Assembly (NCBI GenBank): GCA_036362985.1
Contig: JAYGXS010000001.1
Coordinates: forward strand, 34,007,767 to 34,071,766
Direction of reading: 5' to 3'
DNA: 64,000 nucleotides
Source: Ligula intestinalis
Taxonomy: Eukaryota; Platyhelminthes; Cestoda; Diphyllobothriidea; Diphyllobothriidae
Below the pieces are notes generated by a model that was given only the letters and a program-made list of their open reading frames with translations, was not told the origin of the DNA and did no database searches. Below are positions 10,335-21,654 of this stretch, piece after piece; the stretch's first letter is position 1, and every line of letters begins with the position of its first letter. The position numbers and the translations under genes were made by a program.

Positions 10335-10400
10335 TGGAGTAACCTCCCACCTTCGGGGGAGAATTCAAAAACCAGGATGATAAACGTATTGTGTCGCTTT
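10335..10400 (+). ncRNA. Degraded hammerhead-like block facing away from the family-2 copy
   Basis: CCTTCGGGGGAGAATTC, then AAAAACCAGGATGATAAACG, aligns on the + strand with the family-2 ribozyme region at 2668-2702 (CCCGAGGGAATCC, GAAACGTCAGGATAATAAAC). It lies 5' of a minus-strand coding remnant but in + orientation, so this copy had ribozyme ends facing outward on both sides, as in copy E. The core boxes are mutated. Confidence 0.35.
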
Positions 10401-10888
10401 AAACGAATTCACGCACAAATAACTGTTTTCTGGTCCATTGGGCTATGGAGCATATGCCAGACGCCATCAGTAAGGATGGTTGAACAACCCTTCAGGAGTG
10501 TTAGCATCCATTTTTGGATTTCTGTTTTTAGCAGATGAATGACATGGAGACACGGGGGAAAGGAGAAGAAGGTTTGAGGAACACGCTATTGAATGTAAAA
10601 AGGTCAGAGAGGCTTCTGGATAGCAGACTTCCGTCATACTATAGCAGAGCAAACAATTCATTATATGCAGTAACCTGGCGTCAAGGTATCCACATCCCGC
10701 TTAAAAAACTTACTTTCGATCACAAAACCTAGTGTACTGTCTAAAGAATGACGCTTGAGCGGAATGACGCGTCACCAGACGTAGGACGTGTCCACTTTAC
10801 AAGCTATGGGTTAATTTGTGACTCCGAGCCTAAAATATTATCTAAGTTCCGCAAATATTCCCATGGTTAATATTAGAAGTCAGTTTTT
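10401..10888. other. Spacer, nothing recognised
   Basis: There is mixed-composition sequence with short frames on both strands and no domain before the 5'-truncated PLE copy B begins at about 10889. Confidence 0.4.
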
Positions 10889-11464
10889 GGCGATGCAACC
10901 AGCGAGCTGGTCAGGCGACGCTTGAGGACTGCAATCACAAACGCTTTCCCAGCGGCGAACTTACGGGTGCTCTTCACGAACTCTCCCCTCCTACGATTGG
11001 GAGGTAAAGACAGACTCCCTTTGAAGGCCACATCACTGTGCATTTACTCTTTCACTTGCTCCTGTGGAGCGGGATACATCGGCCGTACAACGAAGCATCT
11101 CGAAAAGAGGGTACGTGAGCACATACCGACCTGGCTAAGTAAAGGTGAAACTAGATCGATCTCGAGTGCTATTCTCGCACATCTAGTCGATACGAACCAT
11201 CGAGTCGATACTAACGAAGCCTTTAAGGTGCTCTACAGGACACCATCTAATTTTTCCAAAGGCCTACGCCAACGGATGCTTGCAACAGCCGAAGCAGTGG
11301 CTATAAGGCTAGCAAATCCAGTGCTGTGTTGTCAGAAGGCTCTGACACAAGCTCTGTCACTTCCATGGCCTAAACCGACACCAGGTGGCGATAGGATTTC
11401 GCCCCTACCAACAACCGACAATCCCTCAACCAACACGCTGACATGGCCTACATGCGCAAACTGA
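10889..11464 (+). pseudogene. Penelope-like element copy B: linker plus complete GIY-YIG endonuclease, 5' truncated
   Basis: The frame enters at GDATSELVRRRLRT, inside the RT-to-endonuclease linker, and stays open to a TGA at 11462-11464. It includes SFTCSCGAGYIGRT (CxC pair, YIG and the following Arg/Thr), KRVREHIPTW, SSAILAHLVDTNHRVD and LPWPKPTP, so the whole nuclease domain is intact. It is clearly the same lineage as copy A (nearly every block shared), with the catalytic-region R where copy A has Q. The reverse transcriptase is absent, a typical 5' truncation from target-primed insertion. A well-formed hammerhead motif follows at 11568. There is no start codon of its own, so no protein is expected. 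Confidence 0.85.
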
Positions 11465-11567
11465 CATAGTCCGCATTGGCCGATTGCGCCCGTGTTAGAT
11501 AGTTATTGATTTTTCTACCTATTCAAACTTTTATTGTTATGTACAGCGTTAATTTCCCTTGCAAATG

Positions 11568-11609
11568 TTTGGTCTGATGAAGAGTTGCTGAAAACAATTG
11601 TTTGCCAAA
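11568..11609 (+). ncRNA. Hammerhead ribozyme motif, PLE copy B tail (well preserved)
   Basis: Stem I pairs TTTGGT (11568-11573) with GCCAAA (11604-11609), five Watson-Crick pairs plus one G-T. The core CTGATGA is at 11574-11580. Stem II is AG/CT (11581-11582 with 11588-11589) with loop AGTTG. GAA (11590-11592) then leads into stem III, the palindrome AACAATTGTT (11593-11602). T11603 is the cleavage position. All conserved core positions of a minimal type I hammerhead are present. It lies about 100 bases after the endonuclease stop. Confidence 0.78.
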
Positions 11610-11639
11610 AACTGACTCCTAAAATATTAATTGCTCCGC

Positions 11640-12542
11640 ATAAAATCACAGACGGAACTAAGTTGAGGGTTTGTGCAGAAGTGACTGGAAGATTGCACAG
11701 CAGAAGTTTATTTTATCTATGTTTCGCATGGAGACGGTAATAGGAAAGTAAGCAAATTATGCTAGGAGAACCAATAAAAGGAAAATAGTAGTACAGATTC
11801 ATTCATTCTGATGCGTGTAGGGATGGCTAGCCACAAAAGTATGTACAACACTATACGATGATACCAGTGGTAAATGACAAATAAAACGTAGCAGACGGTT
11901 CACGAGTGCAATTAGTGCGCATACATAATCGTTTTATACATTTTCATCGGGCCAGCACAGTTTGTGGGAACGGAGTATGTGGTGGGCATTTATCGAGAGC
12001 TTATGAGCATTAAAACCAATAGAAGAAGAAGTAGAATGCTATATTGAGGATTTAACAAACCTGAATTTTCAGCAAAATGGCTCCATTCACGGAGACCTGA
12101 TGGTGAGGTAAATAAAGGGTCATTTTAAAAGGACAAAGGTAAAAGGTCATTTAATACACACAAGTCAAGTTTTTGACGACATTCACATCAACAATGGAGA
12201 CAGATCGGATTTCAACTTCTCCATTTCCACTGCTTCACACGTTTTTTTCTTCGTGTTGTCATCCTACGGAGAATTGTCGATGTTGGTGTTTTTGGTGAAT
12301 TGCATACGTGAGAGATTGGCCGCATTTGACAAATATTGGGATGGTGATGTGTTGCAAATAAAATAACTTGTTTTCGTGCATTTAAAAAGGTAGCAGTGTA
12401 CTGTAGATATGGTCTCATGATCACAAATGCAGACAAGCAAAGCAGAGGATTAGAAAGAATGGTATGGGATAATAAATGCCCACGTAAATGGAGAGCAAAA
12501 CAATGGGTGGCTCAAATTCGAAAGCCACGCCGGTTAACTCTT
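11640..12542. other. AT-rich spacer
   Basis: There is no gene or element boundary that I can support. The segment around 12110-12160 has an imperfect short duplication (GGTCATTTTAAAAGGACAAAGG and TAAAAGGTCATTT). Confidence 0.4.
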
Positions 12543-12725
12543 ACAGCTACAATCTTCCAGTCCCAGTTCCTTAGGAGATGGGAGAAGTTTTGGAAAGGCC
12601 AGAGTAGGAGGAACAATTTATTGTGTACAGAAGTATTAGGAGGAAGTTGCTACTTGGTCCTGCCGTGAGGACGCGTGAGCGTGGCACCGTCGCGTCCGTC
12701 CCTCAGGGGTCGAAATCCCAAGTGT
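12543..12725 (+). repeat. Dispersed repeat R1, copy 1
   Basis: It aligns along its length with 27057-27260: ACAGCTACAATCTT, CAG.CCC.GTTCCTTA.GAGATG, GGAA.GGC.AGAGTAG, GGAACA, GGTCCTGC and AATCCCAAGTGT occur in the same order and orientation. The class is unknown. I see no coding capacity, tRNA head or terminal inverted repeats. GC-rich sequence continues to about 12975 without a clear partner in the second copy. Confidence 0.65.
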
Positions 12726-15171
12726 CCGTCGGTGCATGAATTGACTAAAGGACTGGAGAGCGCTTGGCCAGAGCTGATTGGCCACGAGCATTTCGGGACG
12801 CTGATAGGTCGAGCAGTTTAAGGGGCCCCTATGCGCCCGGTCGTGTGAGGGTAAAGGTCGCGCGTTAGTGCGGACATCAGGCATCACGCTGGGAAAGGCG
12901 CGACTGGGCGACCAAGATTTACCATAGGAGAACACGTCAGTGGCACAACGAGTTTGAAGGAGGTGGGCTGTGGAACCCATACAAGCTTACGTATGCCCTG
13001 CAACTGCTCTTCTGAATTCTCTTATGGAAAATTTCGTAAATGTAGCAAAAATGGATGTAGAAGTTAGATGGATTGATTGGATCCGCGTACTTCATTCGCT
13101 CCCACTCTCTCTACGGGTCTTTGGGCTTTTGCTGGCTGTCACCCTATTAAGTGTCACTTAGGTCGTCTAAAGGTCTAATGCAGTTATTAAGTGGCTATAC
13201 GCGAATGAATGAAACTTTCGCATATAGCTCAAGTTTTTTTGACCACGTCAAAATTTCAGGAAAGATGGAAGAAATACGTTGAGATTTTTTGAAACCAAAT
13301 CTTCGAAGAATGCATCCAGCAGAAGATGAGTGCCAAAATTAAATACCGAAGGGATCGTTACATGGTACAAGCCTCTCTGTGGAAATTCACAGTATTGATG
13401 TTCTGCAAACCCAAAACGTAGACTGGGCGGATGCGCTAGATTAGTTGTGAAACACAGGAGGAATAATTGTTTAAAACTCATTTCCTAAGTTCCCGGGTTG
13501 AGCATATTTGGGAAAGCAGGCGGAGAAAAAGATAACACACATTGTATGCAAATGCTCGAACGGAATGGCACTTTGGGCTTTTCTTAAAATAGTTGGCACG
13601 CTTATCCATTGCGCAGAGCCTGTCCAAATTTATGAAGCTGTTATCTCAGTGAGTACTAACCTTGATTTATGACAGCTATCAAAAATTTAGCCATTACAGA
13701 GGCAACACCATTCAGGCGTGAAAGACCGTCATGACCGAGACCGGTGTGGTTAAAGTGGCGAAAAGTTAAATACAGTGAGTAAGGGTGTGTTAAACTATTA
13801 TCAACGTTTTTGGTAAACCTGAAAAAAGTACAATATTATTCCGCATATACATCTAAACTGTCGACTGCGAAATATGAATACCAGCACGCACATGAAAGAA
13901 ATTATTGCTAAATGTACAGGTTTTGTTTGATGGGCAAATATAAAGACATAAAGCCAGCGTAACAAAAAAGTGGCTTATAAGCCCTAACCTTACTGATTTA
14001 AGGTAAATTTATCATCTAATGAAATAGAAACCGATATTCTGAGATAACTTTTCAATTCGCGAAAAATTGTATAGAGTTGCAATATTGAACCTCGTACGGA
14101 CTTACATCAAGATATTCCAGTCACGCCAGGATGCTAACTTTTGAATAAACTTTCTTCTATGCGCCTGTAAACAGTGGCAAGTTAAGTTTTATGGATTATT
14201 CTTGTTTATTTTCAATGCCCTCATCAACTTAAACATATTTTATAAGGGACATACACAAACATATGCTTTCTTGAAACCGTTCCGTAGTAAACTGCACTTA
14301 CCGATTTCATATATGAAGAACGTTTCTTTAGGTTTTAAAAATCGTTTTAATTCCCGAACAGTTTTCAACCCTACCGGCTTGAATGCAATATTGCCAATTT
14401 ATATGCTGCATATATTCTGCGTAAAAAATCACACAGGTCTCTACACAATCAGGAAGATCCCTGCCAACCAAATCCCTGGATCCCCCCGTCGAAATTCCTA
14501 GGAGATGGGGGGTGATCCGAGGGTAGCGACGGGGATTAGATGGGGTATGAGGACGGGGTTTTCAATCCGCATATCTCCGCCGCACCCTTGTCGTCACCCC
14601 CAGACCTCACGTCCAAATTCCGAGAAGGGTATGCGTATTATCAAATTATCCGTAAAAGTAATATCAAATGTCACCTAAAAACGCAATATTGCTTCAAAAA
14701 TAATCAAAAATGAGTAAGATTGTCTTTTAGGTCCGTGTACAGCATTCTGGAAATTTTGGGTTGCGGAATAATACATATACCTTAACCATCAACTTTGGAA
14801 ACACTCGGATGCTCCTGTCGTCACCCCCGCCCAGTTTGGGTGTGTTGACATCCGACCTAATTAACCATTTTCCAGAGAGTATACTTTTTGCAGACGAGCA
14901 GAAAGGAACTCATTCAAAGCCGTCATTCTGGCAAAACTGATATACCATGGGCTTAGATTTAACGTCAATTAATATAAACGTCCCTATTTAAGTAATTTAG
15001 GCGAATTAAAAACCAATGAGATTGGATATCTACCCTTCATATGAGAAAACAAAATTAAATGAAGGTGCTTGGTCATTACAAATCAAAACCCCTTTGCGTT
15101 TTTATCCAAGATTACGGGTTCGGGGTCATCTTAGTGCGACGCTTCCATCGTTGAATCACATATTCATACTA
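12726..15171. other. Spacer: GC-rich to about 12975, then AT-rich
   Basis: The GC-rich part probably belongs to the same or a neighbouring repeat as R1. After 12980 the sequence is AT-rich. Frames at 13248-13481 (minus strand) and 14202-14501 (+) show no domain. A G-rich/C-rich stretch at 14475-14615 is not recognised. Confidence 0.4.
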
Positions 15172-15683
15172 CAGTAGTCGCCGGTTATTAAGTCCATGGT
15201 TAATAGGCCCAGCCGCGTATCAAGCCTAAATCAGCTTGGGATGGAATTTTACTTAGCGAAATCCACCGGCTAATAAGCCCGGTCGCCGGCTACAAAGCCA
15301 GTTTGGCAGATGAGAGCTGCACTCTACACTGTGCAACGCGGTCTACAGGCGGTCTACGGTCGACAATTTCTGCTGCCTGGAAAAGGATATTAAAGAACAC
15401 TTGTGAGTGAAGTTTCCTCTGAAAAAACTGCCACAAGACCGTATTTTTTAAACGTGTCGCAAATCATTTTTTGTTTGTTTTTGTTATTACGTAAAATACA
15501 GACAAACAGCATTCTTTTCTTGTACATAACCAAGCTCTACGCATAATACAATAAGTATGCAATGTAAAGTGCCTATCTTGCGTTTGCTAATCAAGAACTA
15601 AGACTATCCGGTTAGTGCACCCGACGCTTATTAAGCCGAATTTGGTCTGGGCCCGAGGTGGGCTTAATAGCCGGCGACTACTG
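15172..15683. mobile_element. 512-bp MITE, Tc1/mariner (pogo/Tigger-like) type
   Basis: The ends are inverted: CAGTAGTCGCCGGTTATTAAG on the left and, read on the minus strand, CAGTAGTCGCCGGCTATTAAG on the right, 20 of 21 bases identical. Each end is flanked by TA (15170-15171 and 15684-15685), the target duplication of the Tc1/mariner superfamily. The CAGTAGTC start recalls pogo/Tigger ends. Internal sub-terminal repeats (CCGGCTAATAAGCCCGG) extend the inverted structure. There is no transposase frame, so it is a miniature, non-autonomous element. Confidence 0.85.
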
Positions 15684-15774
15684 TACTTTAATTCAAATTA
15701 GAACCGAAAGGATGACACTTCGGTTGTTGAATTAAGTGTCGTTTCCAAGTAAAAGTCGGTTGAATGCTATCTTA

Positions 15775-15910
15775 CTTACTCATTTTTCAGCTAATACTGA
15801 CTACTATCTTTTAAATAACAAAACTGACTTACTTACTGACTTACAAAACTGACTAACTTACTCATTTTTCAGCTAATACTGACTACTATCTTTTAAATAA
15901 CAAAACTGAC
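15775..15910 (+). repeat. 54-bp direct duplication, period 82
   Basis: Positions 15775-15828 and 15857-15910 are identical over 54 bases (CTTACTCATTTTTCAGC to AACAAAACTGAC). A short TTACTGACTTACAAAACTGACTAA-like spacer lies between them and itself repeats the ACTGACTTACT motif. This looks like a local tandem duplication built on a short repeat. Confidence 0.9.
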
Positions 15911-17015
15911 AAGAATTTTGACCTGTATAGGTTACAAATGAGAGCATATAAAGGCGACCATAACAAGAATTCAGCATTAAAAGATGAAAAAACGACATGT
16001 TTTCAGCAGCAGACTTTGTGGGTCCAACGTTAGCCCGTTTTGCATAACAACAAAGTGACCGGCGTTAAGGTGGCTAACGATTTTAATATTGGTAAGTGTT
16101 TCTACTGAATTTCTCCATCGAAGGTAGACGACGCATGACGGCGTGATTAACCCCGCTGTACGTCGATCATTCGGCGAACTGCTTAAGATTTATTCACCCA
16201 CTCCGTTATCTGTCTTAGAGTTCATTTACTAGATTTGTTGATTTTTTCCGTGACTTGAAAGGAAATAAAAAGGTGCGAATTTTCTTCATCATTCATTCAT
16301 TTGGATTCGATGATAGTTCAAAAAGATAGCAATGAGCCTGCAAGCGTTACTATGAAAGCCTTATTGCAAGGTTATTCAGACTTAGCTCGTTACAATAAAT
16401 GACCACCGTGCGGACGCAAATCAAGCACCAGTAAAGGTTATCAAATCATAAATGGTGACCAAATTCCTAAGATGTAATTGAACTGGTAACCACCTAGGCA
16501 GGTTAAAATACAGTCAACTCCAGCACATTCGTTATATTAACCAAATGACACACAAACCCACCCGGTAGATGAGTTAGCGTCAGTCACTGACTCAGTCAAC
16601 GACACTCAAAATTCTTAACCGAAAACGCCTGCATATACAGCAACATGTGCTTAGTAAGCAAACGCCCCCTAATTAAAAACAGATACAGAGCAGTGATTCG
16701 ACTCCATTCTGCCATGTGACGGATTTGCCGAAAGACACTCTTTGATCGTTCTCTATAAAGAAAGTTGACGAATAGCGGCCAGCCACTCCGATAGAGACCT
16801 TCTGTGGGTGTGTATCTTTAAAGACTGTCATCATCTAAGCCAAACACACTCATCAGTTTTCGCAAACGTCTTCAGAATCGTGCAGCCGTCTAACACGGGT
16901 CAAGCCCTCTGCCACCGACTCAATCGCTATAAGCTGCACTTTTTGGTGAAGCAATCGCTTAATCAACAGACGGATTTCACTAGATTTTGAAAGATATCAA
17001 CCTCAGAAATAAACC
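15911..17015. other. Spacer upstream of gene 1
   Basis: There is no gene here. It presumably contains the promoter and 5' UTR of the gene at 17016. A TATA-like hexamer lies at 16754. The last 200 bases are less AT-rich than the spacer before them. Confidence 0.4.
16754..16759 (+). promoter_or_regulatory. Possible TATA box of gene 1
   Basis: TATAAA occurs in the context CTCTATAAAGAAAG, about 257 bases upstream of the ATG at 17016. If used, transcription would start near 16785 and leave a 5' UTR of roughly 230 bases. This is inference only. Such hexamers are frequent in AT-rich DNA. Confidence 0.25.
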
Positions 17016-18308
17016 ATGCCCGAAAAAATGAAAACATCTGTAAGATGCTTGGCCAATTCGCAACCTCTGTTAGTGAAGTCCGCCACCAGGGCTTACGTTG
17101 AAAGCATCGTGGAGAGCCTGTGTAAAGAAGGATATGGAGTTGGAGACAATACCTACCAGGCCACTTTTTCAGACAAATCGGGGAAGTTTAAGCCCACAAC
17201 AAAACAAACGCCAAAGCTGACGAAGCTTAAATGGAAGAAACTGGAGCAGTTTAAAATTGTATCGAGGGGTCAGGATTGTGTTTTCATTGTTCACAATACC
17301 AATGAGTACATGATCCTGCAGATGGATAACGCGGGCGAGGCGAAGAAGCTAGAGGCCCTTGTCTTAAAAGCCAACCCCAGTATGCTCAAAGATAGCGGCA
17401 ATGGAGAGACCAATGGTGACATTGGTTCAGTAGCACCGGCGAAAGACGATAAAACCAAAGAGGAAACGAAGAGGAAAGATGTCTCTCCTCCCAAGGACTA
17501 CTCAAGTAGTGCTCCAAAGAGTCTTCCAAGGAGTGTCCCAAAGATTGGTCCCAGTAGTCGTCGGCAACTTGCAGAGAGTTATACTGAATTTCCGCGTTCC
17601 CAATACGAAGAAACAAGAGGCAAAGAAAGTACTAGTGAGACCTCGCTTTCCAATGAGCATCATTATAATGCTTCTAGAAGGTGCCCAAGGAGTGTGCCAA
17701 AGAGTGCCCAGAGTAGTCATCGGTCACCTTCGCGGAGTCGTAAGGAACCTCCGCGTTCCCGCGCAATGAAAACTAGTACGGTTCAATGGAAAGGATATAG
17801 AGCTTGGCGGGGACAATCCCAAATATCTTCCAAGGTGGAGGAATATGATCCGGTGACAAGGCGTTATTACCACTACAAACCGAGAGCGTCTTCGGAGATA
17901 AGTGGAAGGCAAAGACAAGCTGATAGAACCTACGATCATTGGCATAGATCGCCGAGTCCATATACTCGGGACTGGTCACCTCCGTGTTCGCGATACGACT
18001 CGAATATCCATGTGGAATCATACAGCCCTGTCGATGAAGACTCCTTCAGCTCTTCTTGCTCATCATCCCCAGGATCTATGCAGCTGGGAAGGATTACGTG
18101 TACTCCCGTGCCTAAGGGACGCCAAACATGGTACAAGCCCGACATTTACTACCATAATAAAATGCCTAAAGTAATACGTGAGCGGACAACCTACGCAGAG
18201 GACGCGGAATCTGACGACAGTACAAGAACTCCGTCGGATCGGACAAGAAAGGTCATGGAACTGATAGAACAGAAGGAGACTTCCAAACGTAGAAACAATC
18301 GTGCATAG
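17016..18308 (+). CDS. Intronless gene 1: PH/PTB-like N-terminus with RS/Pro-rich tail, 430 aa
   Basis: The 1293-bp frame is uninterrupted, about five times longer than chance frames around it. The ATG has AAACC before it, a reasonable initiation context, with stops upstream. Residues about 15-122 are ordered-looking: a helix (AYVESIVESLCKEG), alternating strands (TYQATFSDKSGKF, KKLEQFKIVS, CVFIVHN, YMILQM) and a final helix (AGEAKKLEALVLKA), the pattern of PH/PTB folds that bind peptides or lipids. Residues 123-430 are low complexity: Arg/Ser/Pro-rich with an internal repeat (PRSVPK at 171-176 and 224-229), a Ser run at 343-352 and a basic C-terminus. There is no signal peptide and no membrane segment. 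A role as an adaptor or RNA/cytoskeleton-associated protein is a guess. I do not recognise the family. It has the same plan as the gene at 37606. Confidence 0.8.
   Translation: MPEKMKTSVRCLANSQPLLVKSATRAYVESIVESLCKEGYGVGDNTYQATFSDKSGKFKPTTKQTPKLTKLKWKKLEQFKIVSRGQDCVFIVHNTNEYMILQMDNAGEAKKLEALVLKANPSMLKDSGNGETNGDIGSVAPAKDDKTKEETKRKDVSPPKDYSSSAPKSLPRSVPKIGPSSRRQLAESYTEFPRSQYEETRGKESTSETSLSNEHHYNASRRCPRSVPKSAQSSHRSPSRSRKEPPRSRAMKTSTVQWKGYRAWRGQSQISSKVEEYDPVTRRYYHYKPRASSEISGRQRQADRTYDHWHRSPSPYTRDWSPPCSRYDSNIHVESYSPVDEDSFSSSCSSSPGSMQLGRITCTPVPKGRQTWYKPDIYYHNKMPKVIRERTTYAEDAESDDSTRTPSDRTRKVMELIEQKETSKRRNNRA
17508..17762 (+). repeat. Internal tandem duplication in gene 1
   Basis: Two units (about 17508-17600 and 17667-17762) share CCAAGGAGTGT.CCAAAGA, AGTAGTC.TCGG and CCGCGTTCCC in the same order and the same reading frame. 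They encode LPRSVPK...SSRR...FPRS and CPRSVPK...SSHR...PPRS. The Arg/Ser/Pro tail therefore grew at least partly by duplication of a segment of about 160 bp. Confidence 0.7.
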
Positions 18309-21300
18309 CACATGTTGTATTATCTCCTCTGCAATTATCACCACGCGAAAAATACTCTGTTTTAAACGTACTCTTTTTTCTGTTCAATTAGTGTGAGTAT
18401 CTTACAGTTTTTCTATCTTTTTCTTATCCTTCCTTGAATGTTGTGTGTACTGTAAGCAAAGTTTAAGGAAAAACTAAAATATTTTGAAGAAAATGTCACC
18501 TATATCAGTCAGACTGGTCACAATTTCCTTTGAAAAGCTTTTTTATAAAAACTGGTCCACCAAGCTCTTCTCTAGTGTATTTTTCGAACGAGACTACGGC
18601 CGTTTCGTTGTTTTGAAACCAAATGGGTTATAAAATCTAGGGCTTTTATTCAGAATCAAGCATAACGAAGATGCAACCGCATTTTATCTGAATTTGTACA
18701 TCCGTTTGCAAAAGCTTGATTAATTAGGTCCTTGGAAAAATACTGGCAAATTTTAGAAACAGCTAATTATGCCTGAAAAATGCAAAACTCTGTATCTGAA
18801 AATTTACTAAAGTTTGGTTTCTGAAAACCCATTCAGCTTTTTATTTCTATCTCATTGAAAACTCTTGTGGCTCGGATACTAAAAAAGACTGAATCTACAG
18901 TTCATCGCCATTTTCTTGATTAAAAGTATGCCCAGATGCTTAAATAGACGGTAACCAGTGGGTGAATTATCGGAAAAAGATGCAGTAAGACGGCACATCC
19001 TCATTCGTAGAGTATCAGTTCTGTCATCCTCACAACGTTTGGCTGTGTATTGTCATGGAGCAGAATTGTTTACCATCGATCCACCGGCGCAACCCTCGTT
19101 CCTACGCGCCTAGGGAACATATGCTTCTTCGGTTTTCTTGCGGTGAAATTCGGTTCTGATGACTTTGTTAGCCTCGGTAACGCTGTAATGAATAACACAA
19201 ATATCCAACTTTCAGGCTACCGCCATAATCAATTGCTGATTCATCTTCGATTTTTAGGTGCCTTGACACGATCTAGATGATTGCGCACAGTTAGAAAAAA
19301 GACCCACGTTTAGCCATATGCAATTATTTGATCAATAAAGGTTTCAAGAATTTCACAAACAGACCATCGAATATACTTCAAAACGCTGAGCTGCTTGATT
19401 CTAATTGAACCAATCAAGCTGTCTAGTCATACCAGTTTTTATCAGCTAGGTGCATCTCGTTCAAATACTGAAGCCCAGTGCCTCAGACAGTTTTATGACC
19501 CTGTAACGTGTTTTTTAACGCATGTTTAAAAATGTTCACTTTCAAGAGTGCCCTTACATTTTAGTTAGCGAATTACTCAGAGCACATTTGTATTGTATGA
19601 TCAATATTTTATCCTTCTATCCATGGTGTGTTGACGTTGGAGACTGCTTGCGTGTATTTATGCTATATTTGAAATTCACGCAGTATAACTAAGCACTGTT
19701 TATCACTTGTATCGTCATTATTAGGGGCTCATAGTGTTCTTAGTGGTATTTTATTAGAAATTCCAGCATAGTTTTTTAAGGTTACAGACTAGTTATTAAG
19801 CGTGTAGTATTTTGGATCAGTACTGCAACAATTACAATAATTTTCAATTTTTAAAAGTGAGTAGACAAAGAAACTGCATTTTCCTAAAACCTTTATATCG
19901 ATACCCCAACAAGTTCGTGCATTGAGAAATTACAAAGGAAGGTATCATGTGAATCTTTTTTCCGCTGCATTTTACGAGAGGGCAATGGGTCCGGCATATT
20001 AATCCCCAATGTTTTAACGTATTAAGCCGACAAAGTGCATAGGAAAATATTAAATTCTTCCAGGTCAGACTACAGATTATTTGTGCTATCATAGAGGCCT
20101 CTTTGAGGGGCATACGGCCAAAGAGAACGCCTGACTTTTCCTAGGAACTCACAGTTATATGCATATATTAATATCGCCCGGAGCATGCCTTGCTCTGGAA
20201 CAGTCATGAAGGCTCCAACTGAGCCAATACGTAAAAAATAAGATTTGAAGATATTGGACCGCCTAAAAATACCAGACGACATTCGTTGCTCCTGAAACGA
20301 CGGAGAAGTGGACGGAGTGTGAAAAAAAGCAAACCTCATTAATGCTAAAAGGTTTGTGGTAACTGCCAATTTGGTGCTTTGTTTAACTTAATTGTTAAAA
20401 GTAGGCGCACGAATGCACGTTTTTAGGTTTCATGGGCAACAATATTCCTGGCTTTGCAAAAGGGCTGCTGCCTGCTGCATAATACATTGTGATACTCGTT
20501 AAAACGTTTTTGAGGCTAGAGTGTGCACAGTACCTTAGGCCCCTAACTACCTTGCCTTTCGGTTATAATTTAACACTATCTCTAATAAATTTTTAAAACA
20601 AATAATTTTTCTCGCCAAAACGCAGTCATTCAGGTGCCTTCATTTTCTTTTACACCTTTATTATAGAGTCAGAGGAGGACACCTGCGAAAGAAACGCTAC
20701 AAAAAAACTAATAGTTCATATAAGAAATGCGTAAAATATGCTTGCTTTGCCTTGTGTTATTTTTCCTAGTGAATTTTCAAATCTCGGTGTTTTGTCATCA
20801 AAAAGACACCTACAACTTACATTATTATCAAAGGACAAACATATTGCGTCCGTATGAATTCCCCCTGACTTTTAACCCTATGAGAGCGTAACAGCTAAAA
20901 AGCCTTAAAATGTTGTCGAATTTTTAACAAAATCGTAAGCAGACTTCGGCCCTCTTATGCTACAGAGGCTGAGATAAAGGAAATCCAGCCACTAAAATCA
21001 GACCAAAATTACTCTTCTATTTTCACCTCTCTCCAGAGGCCAAAAATGAGAGAATCAGGGAGTATTGAGATTGCAGTAAGTTTATGTAGCCATTTTGGTG
21101 CAGTGTTACATAGAAAACTCCAGGTCTTATAATGATTGCTCTCATTATTAAACCTTTTTCTCAGTGACACCAGTTTCGTCTCTCTTTTACGGAGTAAAAC
21201 ATATCCAAACTATTAGAAAACCTGTCATCTAAATGAAAGTTGTTTTGCGTAGAACAAGGTCCTTATCCTCGAAATCTAACTATTAACGTGCATGGGAATT

Positions 21301-21654
21301 TTATATTTCCTTAAGACCCCTTACCTGGTAGGGATTTTTGCCACGGAGTAAGTTAGGACGCATGGAGTCAAACGTCTCCCATTTATCCTATGGGGATTAA
21401 TACGGTGCACGCTGCGGAGCTTCGTATTCTAAAATCAAAAATTTGCTGGAAATGACATCAAATGAATTTCGCTCGGAAAAATTACATTGTTTACATCAAA
21501 AGGTTAGGGGGCTGGTGTGAGAGCCTGTTCTAACGGGTTGACCTTTGCTTTTTACTTCCCAAATATTATTCGATATTCTCGACTCCCTATGCTGGACATG
21601 TGAACAGGACCTGCTCGCAAAACTAGTGTCGTTTCGACACAATCCTGGGAAAAT
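18309..21654. other. AT-rich spacer after gene 1
   Basis: It holds the 3' UTR of gene 1, whose end is unclear. The first AATAAA I find on the + strand is near 19334. Frames at 19844-20113 and 20070-20369 (minus strand) show no domain. I see no repeat structure or RNA gene. Confidence 0.4.

Noticed and set aside
16848..16880. CTGATGA on the minus strand upstream of gene 1
   Set aside because: There is no GAAA box at a suitable distance on that strand. The GCGAAAAC that precedes it is on the wrong side.
17386..18344. Several open frames of 67-96 codons overlapping gene 1 in other frames
   Set aside because: They are shadows of the biased codon composition of gene 1.
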